Positions 1 to 4,860 of a stretch of DNA of 7,209 nucleotides are shown piece after piece. Made by a program: the position numbers and the translations under genes. The DNA is from CAIOSQ01 sp044359885 (GTDB lineage: Bacteria; Pseudomonadota; Alphaproteobacteria; CACIAM-22H2): NCBI GenBank assembly GCA_044359885.1, contig JBIKLI010000228.1:1-7209 (forward strand). The letters are read 5' to 3'. The number at the start of each line of letters is the position of its first letter. The first letter of the stretch is position 1. The notes beneath the pieces are model-generated. The model had not been told where the DNA came from and made no database searches. It was given only the letters and a program-made list of their open reading frames with translations.

Positions 1-71
1 CTATGATCACGGAAGCTTGGCAGCTTCTCGGGAATCGCCCTCGGCCCGCCATTGATCGCGAGATGGTTCAT
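1..71 (-). CDS. Probable DegT/DnrJ/EryC1/StrS-family aminotransferase, N-terminal fragment (cut by window edge)
   Basis: Only 23 complete codons are in the window, beginning MNHLAINGGPRAIPEKLPS. A short N-terminus with an L-A-I-N-G-G-P motif followed by a proline-rich stretch is typical of DegT/DnrJ/EryC1/StrS PLP-dependent sugar aminotransferases and their relatives; this is recognition from family knowledge, and the catalytic lysine and PLP site lie outside the window. The start is well supported: the ATG overlaps the TGA of the upstream amidohydrolase gene as ATGA, and a consensus AGGAGG lies 9 nt before it. As the fourth gene of the leftward operon it presumably acts on the same compound as the reductase and amidohydrolase, perhaps adding or removing an amino group on a sugar-like keto compound. 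That role is inference. A different family sharing this N-terminal motif cannot be excluded. Confidence 0.66.
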   Translation of the reverse strand, partial: MNHLAINGGPRAIPEKLPSFRDH

Positions 72-952
72 GCCTTCACGCCTCCTGGGGATTGCGGGGC
101 GCAAGCCGTCGCAAGCCGGTAGGTGGCGATGGCATTGCCGCCGCGGATCGCGGCACCTTCGTCCGAGGACAGGCCGGAAATCGCATGGTCGAAAGCGGCC
201 TTCACGCGCGAATAGGACGCCGAGAGCAGGCACACCGGCCAGTCGGATCCGTATATGAGGCGGCCGGGTCCGAAGACGTCGATGAGGTGGCGGCAGGCCG
301 GTGCCAGATCGTCCTGCGTCCAACGGCCCCAGGGCGCCTCGGTCGCAAGCCCGGAGAGCTTGCAGAAGACATTGGGCTCTCGCGCGATGGTCGTCACGCG
401 TTGGGCCCAGACCGCATCCCAGCCGCGCGCGATCGGCGGCTTGGCGGCATGGTCGAGGATGAAGCGTCCCTCGGGTACCGCGCGTGCCGCCGCGATCGCC
501 GCAGGCAGCTCCCGGGTTCGTACCAGAAGGTCATAGGCGAGTCCGGCCGCGGCGACGCGCCGGAGGCCGTCCAGGACGGCCGGGCGCGCGAGCCAGGCTT
601 CGTCCGCCTCGTCATGGACGATGTGGCGCAGCCCGACGAGACGATCGCCCCCCGGCAGCGCGCGCAACCGCGCGATCCGCGAGTCGACATCTGGGGCTTC
701 CAGGTCGGTCCAGCCGACGACGCCCAGGATCCATGGGTGGATGCGGGTCGCTGCCAGCTGCTCCGCGGTTTCGTCCTCGTCGTGGCGGCACTGGACGAAC
801 ACGCATCCATCGATGCCCTCGGCGTCGAGCAGCGGTCGCAGGTCCGCGGGCGCGAAGGGTCTGCGGATGGGGCCCAGTGCCGGAGCATCCATCCAGGGAT
901 ACGCCGCCCGCGAGGGATCCCAGAAATGCTGATGCGCGTCGATCGTCGTCAT
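68..952 (-). CDS. Amidohydrolase family protein, COG3618 type (sugar lactonase / 2-pyrone-4,6-dicarboxylate hydrolase-like)
   Basis: The 294-residue protein has the metal-dependent TIM-barrel amidohydrolase pattern of COG3618. It opens with IDAHQHFWDP (residues 4-13, H7 and H9 of the HxH motif), then VQCRHDEDET (53-62), GLRH (107-110), ILDHAAKPP (165-173), CKLSGLATEA (197-206) and YGSDWPVCLL (234-243, with D237 the likely catalytic aspartate). Length and motif order are those of L-fucono-1,5-lactonase and 2-pyrone-4,6-dicarboxylate lactonase relatives, which open lactone rings in the cytoplasm. The start at 952 is chosen because the protein begins just before the HxH motif and its ATG overlaps the reductase TGA as ATGA. 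The longer reading to 1018 only adds an Arg/Ala-rich stretch inside the reductase gene. There is no good Shine-Dalgarno, so translation is probably coupled. Being next to an aldose-dehydrogenase-like reductase favours hydrolysis of a sugar-derived lactone; exact substrate unknown. Confidence 0.9.
   Translation of the reverse strand: MTTIDAHQHFWDPSRAAYPWMDAPALGPIRRPFAPADLRPLLDAEGIDGCVFVQCRHDEDETAEQLAATRIHPWILGVVGWTDLEAPDVDSRIARLRALPGGDRLVGLRHIVHDEADEAWLARPAVLDGLRRVAAAGLAYDLLVRTRELPAAIAAARAVPEGRFILDHAAKPPIARGWDAVWAQRVTTIAREPNVFCKLSGLATEAPWGRWTQDDLAPACRHLIDVFGPGRLIYGSDWPVCLLSASYSRVKAAFDHAISGLSSDEGAAIRGGNAIATYRLATACAPQSPGGVKA
81..86 (-). promoter_or_regulatory. Shine-Dalgarno AGGAGG for the aminotransferase gene
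   Basis: The plus strand reads CCTCCT here, giving a perfect AGGAGG on the minus strand, 9 nt before the ATG at 71. It sits inside the last codons of the amidohydrolase gene. It is the only consensus Shine-Dalgarno in the leftward operon, and it decides the start of the partial downstream gene. Confidence 0.7.
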
Positions 953-1917
953 GCCGGATCGCGCGCGGTCGTCGGCGCGGCAGGGTCGAGCAGCCCCTGG
1001 TCGCGAAGCTCGTCCCAAAGCGCCGCAGGGACTGCGACCCGCGACATGGCGACGGTCTCGTCGAGTTCAGCGACCGAGCGCGCGCCAGTCAGCGTCGCCG
1101 CGACGACGGGATGGAAACCCGGGAACTGGATCGCGGCGGCCTTCAGCGGCACGCCGTGCGAACGGCAGATCGCGAAGAGCCGCTGCGCGCGAGCGACCAT
1201 CTCCGGCGGCGCGTCGTCATAGTTGAACTTCGCGCCGGGGCGAGGATCGGCGAGCAGGCCGCTGTTGTAGACGCCGCCGGCCAGGATGCGTACATCCCGG
1301 TGGACGCAGGCCGGAAGCAGTTCGGGCAGTGCGCTCTGGTCGAGGAGCGTGTAGCGGCCGGCCAGGAGGAAGCAGTCGAAATCGCCGGCCACGGCGAAGC
1401 GCGCCAGCATCTGCCACTGGTTCATCCCGGCGCCGATGGCGCGGATGACGCCTTCGCGGCGCAGGCGCGCGAGCGCGCGATAAGCGCCGGACATCGCCTC
1501 GTTCTCGTGGGCATCGGGATCGTGGATATGCAGGATGTCGATGCGGTCGAGGCGGAGTCGCGCGAGACTCTCCTCGAAGGACCGCATCACGCCGTCGTGG
1601 CTGAAGTCGAAGACGGGCCGCTCCGGCGGCGTGCCCTTGTAGTAGGCGTCCTCGCCCTGGGGCGTGGGAGGAAGGCGCAGCAGCCGGCCCACCTTCGTCG
1701 CCAGGATGTAGGAATCGCGCGGTTTGCCGCGCAGCACGGCACCGAGCCTGCGTTCGGCAGAGCCGTTGCCGTACATCGGAGCGGTATCGAAGACCCGCAT
1801 CCCGTGTTGCCAAGCGGCCTCGACGACCCGCATCGCACCGTCGTCGGACACCGGGTGGTACAGGCCTCCGAGCGGCGCGGTCCCGAGACCCAGCGAGGAA
1901 GGCAGGCGCGGAAGCAT
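949..1917 (-). CDS. Aldo/keto reductase, aldose / L-fucose dehydrogenase-like
   Basis: The 322-residue protein is a full-length aldo/keto reductase. LGLGTAPLGGLY (residues 9-20) is the N-terminal strand, and VFDTAPMYGNGSAE (42-55) carries the catalytic D44 and Y49. LATKVGR (72-78) supplies K75 and ILHIHDPD (128-135) supplies H132, so the tetrad is intact. The LLAGRYTLLDQ segment (184-194) and the long insertion after K75 are features I associate with the D-threo-aldose 1-dehydrogenase / L-fucose dehydrogenase / pyridoxal 4-dehydrogenase branch. Those enzymes oxidise a cyclic hemiacetal to a lactone with NAD(P)+, which would feed the lactonase-like product of the next gene. It begins 8 bp after the regulator's stop codon with only a weak ribosome site, and its TGA overlaps the next ATG. 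Branch assignment is by motif memory; substrate is inferred. Confidence 0.9.
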   Translation of the reverse strand: MLPRLPSSLGLGTAPLGGLYHPVSDDGAMRVVEAAWQHGMRVFDTAPMYGNGSAERRLGAVLRGKPRDSYILATKVGRLLRLPPTPQGEDAYYKGTPPERPVFDFSHDGVMRSFEESLARLRLDRIDILHIHDPDAHENEAMSGAYRALARLRREGVIRAIGAGMNQWQMLARFAVAGDFDCFLLAGRYTLLDQSALPELLPACVHRDVRILAGGVYNSGLLADPRPGAKFNYDDAPPEMVARAQRLFAICRSHGVPLKAAAIQFPGFHPVVAATLTGARSVAELDETVAMSRVAVPAALWDELRDQGLLDPAAPTTARDPA

Positions 1918-1925
1918 GCGAAGGC

Positions 1926-2651
1926 TCAGCGCCGGTGCGTGCGCGGGACGAAGCGGGTCACCGACGGCGCCGGCGCCAGGTCGCGCAGGCCGACCGCCAC
2001 GCCCTCCATGATGTGCGGCACGATTTCACGTGCGGCGTCTTCGGTCTGCGTCGTCTCGATCATCGCCAGCAGGCGCGCGTGGTCGCCGTAGTTGCGCTCG
2101 CGCTCGGTCGCGAGCGAGTGCCATGCGATGCCGACGATCATCTGGAACTGTCGCGCCATGATCTCCCACATCGCGCGTAGCGTCTCGTTGCCGGCCATGC
2201 GCAGCAATGCCCGATGGAAGCCTATGTCGCTCGCGGCCATCTGGGCCGACGATCCGGCCTCTACCGCCTCGCGCATGCGCGCCAGCGCGGCGCGCAGTTC
2301 GTCGCTCGACGCCTCGCCAGCCGCCCGGCGCGCGATTGCGAGGCGGACAGCCCGCTCCTCGAGGAGCGTTCGGACCGAAAGGATCTCGTCCAGCTTCTTC
2401 TCGTCGACGGTCATCAGGCACATGCCCTTGTAGGGCGTGTTGACGACCACGCCCTGGCTTTCGAGCAGGCGCAGTGCTTCGCGGATGGGCACGCGACTGA
2501 CATTCAGCGCGCGCGACAGTTCCGCCTCGACGAGGCGGGAACCGAAAGGAATCCGACGATCCATCACCGCCTGCACGATCGCGTCGGTCACCTTTTCGGT
2601 CAGGGTCGGCGAGCGCTCGAGCGGGGCGAGCGACAGGTCAGGTTCAGTCAT
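1926..2651 (-). CDS. GntR-family transcriptional regulator with FCD (FadR-type) ligand domain
   Basis: The 241-residue protein has an N-terminal winged helix (about residues 13-80) with the classic GntR recognition segment VSRVPIREALRLLESQG (51-67). An all-helical FCD domain follows (about 88-222). The FCD metal/ligand residues appear intact: D142 and H146 (SDIGFHRALL), H191 (GDHARLL) and H213 (VPHIMEG). FCD regulators usually bind a carboxylate or other acidic metabolite through this metal and act mostly as repressors. The start at 2651 matches normal family length. An earlier in-frame ATG at 2774 would add 41 odd residues and run into the divergent binding-protein gene. First gene of the leftward operon, 8 bp before the reductase, and divergent from the importer. 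It probably controls both units through the 92-bp shared region; the inducer is unknown. Confidence 0.93.
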   Translation of the reverse strand: MTEPDLSLAPLERSPTLTEKVTDAIVQAVMDRRIPFGSRLVEAELSRALNVSRVPIREALRLLESQGVVVNTPYKGMCLMTVDEKKLDEILSVRTLLEERAVRLAIARRAAGEASSDELRAALARMREAVEAGSSAQMAASDIGFHRALLRMAGNETLRAMWEIMARQFQMIVGIAWHSLATERERNYGDHARLLAMIETTQTEDAAREIVPHIMEGVAVGLRDLAPAPSVTRFVPRTHRR

Positions 2652-2677
2652 GACGATCAGTTCACAGACGAAAGACG

Positions 2678-2706
2678 TTGACAGCAATATGCGTACGATA
2701 AATTGT
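2678..2706 (+). promoter_or_regulatory. Candidate sigma70-type promoter of the importer operon
   Basis: A perfect TTGACA lies at 2678-2683. The -10 is ambiguous: TAAATT at 2699-2704 (15-bp spacing, 4 of 6 matches) or AATTGT at 2701-2706 (17-bp spacing, 3 of 6). It overlaps the opposing promoter almost completely, so the two polymerases would compete for the same segment. The -35 is persuasive; the exact -10 and start site are not determined by eye. Confidence 0.42.
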
Positions 2707-2722
2707 ATACCGTATATGTCAA
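2695..2722 (-). promoter_or_regulatory. Candidate sigma70-type promoter of the leftward operon
   Basis: Reading the minus strand, a perfect TTGACA lies at 2722-2717, followed 16 bp later by TATCGT at 2700-2695 (4 of 6 matches to TATAAT). This places a start site roughly 35-40 nt before the regulator ATG. The perfect -35 inside an AT-rich island is the main support; the -10 is only fair. The candidate operator 2706-2716 lies within the spacer. Confidence 0.45.
2706..2716. promoter_or_regulatory. Palindrome TATACCGTATA, candidate operator for the GntR regulator
   Basis: TATAC-C-GTATA is a perfect 11-bp dyad (5-bp arms around one base) in the middle of the divergent intergenic region. FCD-type GntR regulators usually bind short AT-rich palindromes with GT...AC half-sites, and this one overlaps or abuts both candidate promoters, as expected for a shared repressor site. 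Two shorter dyads, CGTACG (2692-2697) and GTATAC (2705-2710), lie nearby, so the real footprint could be larger or centred differently. Confidence 0.42.
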
Positions 2723-2732
2723 GCCAAATCCC

Positions 2733-2738
2733 GGAGGG
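2733..2738 (+). promoter_or_regulatory. Shine-Dalgarno GGAGGG for the binding-protein gene
   Basis: GGAGGG ends 5 nt before the ATG at 2744. It is a strong ribosome site and fixes this start; it fits the high expression usually needed for a periplasmic binding protein. Confidence 0.75.
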
Positions 2739-2743
2739 TACCC

Positions 2744-3775
2744 ATGAAACGTCGAATCCTTTTGCGCGGCGCAACGGCTCTGGGCCTTGGTAGTGCGCTT
2801 GCGGCCCCTGCGATCGCCCAGTCCCGCACCCGGCTGACGCTCTATACGTCCTGGGAGACGGATACCGTTGCCCCCTTCAAGACCGCCTTCGAGGCCGACA
2901 CGCCGCGCGTCGAACTCGTCCCGGTGCGCGATTCCTCGGGCATCATCACGGCGCGTCTGCTGGCGGAGAAAGAGAACCCGCGCGCCGACGTGACCGCCGG
3001 CCTGCCGATCAGCAGCCTGGTCATCTTCGAGCAGCAGAACATGCTGCACGGCTACACCCCGAAGGGTGTCGAGGCGCTCAAGCCGCGCTTCCGCTCGCCC
3101 GCCGACCCGATGACCTGGACGGGAACGGACGCATTTCTTTCGGTCGTCGTCTTCAACGTGCCGGAGGCCGCCAAGATCGGCGCGAAACTGCCCACCTTCT
3201 GGCAGGACCTTCTGCAACCGGCCCTGCGCGGACATGTCGTCATGCCGAACCCTGCCTCGTCCGCGACCGGCTATGTGACGCTCGCCGGCTGGATGAAGAC
3301 GATGGGCGAGGCCGGTGCGTGGCAGTACATGGACCGGTTGCACGAGAACATCGCGACCTACCTTCATTCCGGTTTGGCCCCCGTCGTGTCGACCGCGCGT
3401 GGCGAACGTGTCGTGGGCATCGGCTCCGACCTGCGCGCAGCGCGCGAGAAGACGCAGGGCGCGCCGATCGAAGTCGTCGTGCCCTCCGAGGGCCTTGGCT
3501 GGGACATGAGCGGCACGGCCATCCTGCGCGGGACGCGCAATCTTGAGGCGGCCCAGCTCTTCGTCGACTGGACGGTGACGAAGCGGGCCCATGAGATAAG
3601 CGCACGTTTCGTCGGCATCGTCGGCCGCAGCGACGTGCAGGCGGCGCCCCCCAACTTTCCTCCAAGCGCCGAGGCGAGGATGGTGGACGTCGATATCTCA
3701 TGGATGGCGGCCAATCGCGACCGTGTCCTGGCGGAGTGGAACCGCCGCTACGCCGCGAAGTCCCCGCCGCGCTGA
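2744..3775 (+). CDS. ABC transporter periplasmic substrate-binding protein, putative 2-aminoethylphosphonate type (PhnS2/AepX-like)
   Basis: The 343-residue precursor starts MKRRILLRGATALGLG, a twin-arginine-like signal (R3-R4), with an Ala-rich segment and a probable cleavage after A25 (AIA|QS). The mature part is a two-lobed binding protein of the Fe3+/aminoethylphosphonate class. Recognisable stretches are SGIITARLLAEKENPRADV (65-83), VMPNPASSATG (166-176), YMDRLHENIATYLHSG (195-210), GAPIEVV..SEGLGWDM (239-255) and ANRDRVLAEWNRRY (323-336). I know these as hallmarks of proteins annotated as putative 2-aminoethylphosphonate binding proteins. It would capture the solute in the periplasm and deliver it to the permease below. 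The segment GIGSDLRAAREK (225-236) seems to differ from the usual aromatic-containing form, so the ligand may differ. It is first in a three-gene operon under a strong ribosome site. Family class is confident; ligand is not. Confidence 0.86.
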   Translation: MKRRILLRGATALGLGSALAAPAIAQSRTRLTLYTSWETDTVAPFKTAFEADTPRVELVPVRDSSGIITARLLAEKENPRADVTAGLPISSLVIFEQQNMLHGYTPKGVEALKPRFRSPADPMTWTGTDAFLSVVVFNVPEAAKIGAKLPTFWQDLLQPALRGHVVMPNPASSATGYVTLAGWMKTMGEAGAWQYMDRLHENIATYLHSGLAPVVSTARGERVVGIGSDLRAAREKTQGAPIEVVVPSEGLGWDMSGTAILRGTRNLEAAQLFVDWTVTKRAHEISARFVGIVGRSDVQAAPPNFPPSAEARMVDVDISWMAANRDRVLAEWNRRYAAKSPPR

Positions 3776-3789
3776 CGGACGACCGGAAG

Positions 3790-4860
3790 ATGGATCTGGC
3801 GGTTCGCATCGAGGGTGTGGTGAAGCGCTTCGGCGCCTTCGCCGCCCTCGACGGCATCGACCTCGACATCCGCATGGGCGAACTCGTCTGCTTCCTGGGG
3901 CCGTCGGGATGCGGCAAGACCACGCTGCTGCGGGTGATTGCAGGCCTCGAGCAGCAGAATGCCGGCCGTATCCATCAAGGCGGGCGCGACGTGTCTTGCC
4001 TTCCGACCGCCGAGCGCGACTTCGGCATCGTATTCCAGTCCTATGCGCTCTTCCCCAACCTGAACGTGACGGACAACATCGGCTATGGGCTGGTCAATCT
4101 GAAGCTGTCCCGGTCTGCGCGCGCGGCCCGGGTCGAGGAACTTCTCGGGCTGATCGGCCTGTCGGGATCTGGCGCGAAATACCCGGCACAGCTTTCGGGT
4201 GGGCAGCAGCAGCGCGTCGCGCTCGCCCGGGCCCTGGCGACATCGCCGTCGCTGCTCCTCCTCGACGAACCGCTTTCGGCGCTTGACGCGCGCGTAAGGC
4301 TGCATCTGCGCGGCGAGATCCGCGCATTGCAGCGGCGGCTTGGTGTCACGACGATCCTGGTCACCCACGACCAGGAGGAGGCGTTGACCATGGCCGACCG
4401 GATCGTGGTCATGAACCATGGCTGCATCGAGCAGGTCGGAACGCCGGAAGAGGTCTACGTTGCGCCACGCACGCGCTTCGTCGCCGGGTTCGTCGGCACG
4501 ATGAATTTCCTTCGCGCGCGGGTCGTCGGGGAGGGGCGCTGCGCCGTCGATGGACTCGAGATCACCTGCGCCCCACATGGTCTGGCTGACGGCGCCGCCG
4601 CCGACCTTGCGATCCGGCCCGAAGACATCCGCCTGACTTCCCGGCTGGAACCGGGCCCCGGCCTGACGGGCACGATCGTGGCGCTGGAGTTCCTGGGCGC
4701 CGGCTTCCGCGCCGCCGTCAGGCTCGACGGCGCGCCGGACAGGACAGCTGTGCTCTGCGACTTGACGCGTCACGAGATGGCGGCCCAGAGGCTGGCGCTG
4801 GGTGGCCGGTGCCGTCTCGTTCCCGCGCCGCAGGTGGCGCGGGCGTTTGCGTGTCCATGA
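3790..4860 (+). CDS. ABC transporter ATP-binding protein, putative 2-aminoethylphosphonate type (PhnT2-like)
   Basis: The 356-residue protein has all ABC ATPase motifs: Walker A GPSGCGKT (37-44), Q-loop Q83 in IVFQSYALFPN (80-90), signature LSGGQQQR (135-142), Walker B LLLLDEP (155-161), D-loop SALD (163-166) and the switch H193 in VTHDQEEA (191-198). A C-terminal regulatory TOBE-like region (about 240-356) includes AIRPEDIRL (274-282), as in MalK/PotA/FbpC-type importers. The stretch RDFGIVFQSYALFPNLNVTD resembles the aminoethylphosphonate-annotated subgroup. It is cytoplasmic and powers the permease. The start at 3790 gives the standard N-terminus (MDLAVRIEGVVKRFG), 14 bp after the binding-protein stop; the in-frame ATG at 3700 lies inside that gene. 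No strong Shine-Dalgarno is seen. Its TGA overlaps the permease ATG. Confidence 0.93.
   Translation: MDLAVRIEGVVKRFGAFAALDGIDLDIRMGELVCFLGPSGCGKTTLLRVIAGLEQQNAGRIHQGGRDVSCLPTAERDFGIVFQSYALFPNLNVTDNIGYGLVNLKLSRSARAARVEELLGLIGLSGSGAKYPAQLSGGQQQRVALARALATSPSLLLLDEPLSALDARVRLHLRGEIRALQRRLGVTTILVTHDQEEALTMADRIVVMNHGCIEQVGTPEEVYVAPRTRFVAGFVGTMNFLRARVVGEGRCAVDGLEITCAPHGLADGAAADLAIRPEDIRLTSRLEPGPGLTGTIVALEFLGAGFRAAVRLDGAPDRTAVLCDLTRHEMAAQRLALGGRCRLVPAPQVARAFACP

Noticed and set aside
953..1018. Extended start of the amidohydrolase at 1018
   Set aside because: The added residues are Arg/Ala-rich and lie inside the reductase gene; the ATGA overlap at 949-952 and the position of the HxH motif support 952.
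92..1222. Plus-strand open frame of 376 codons opposite the amidohydrolase
   Set aside because: No domain or hydrophobic pattern; antisense to a gene with clear COG3618 motifs.
484..2091. Long plus-strand open frame (535 codons) opposite the amidohydrolase and reductase genes
   Set aside because: Arg/Ala/Gly-rich with no recognisable domain; it is the antisense shadow of two clearly recognisable minus-strand enzymes in GC-rich DNA.
2652..2774. Extended start of the GntR regulator at 2774
   Set aside because: It would add 41 unrelated residues, overlap the binding-protein start and place the promoters inside the gene; the start at 2651 gives normal family length.
2657..3592. Minus-strand open frame of 311 codons opposite the binding protein, running through the promoter region
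   Set aside because: It would cross the divergent promoters and end near the regulator start; composition is that of an antisense shadow.
4809..4856. Extended start of the permease at 4809
   Set aside because: The extra 16 residues lie inside the ATPase gene and do not resemble the family N-terminus; ATGA at 4857 is preferred.
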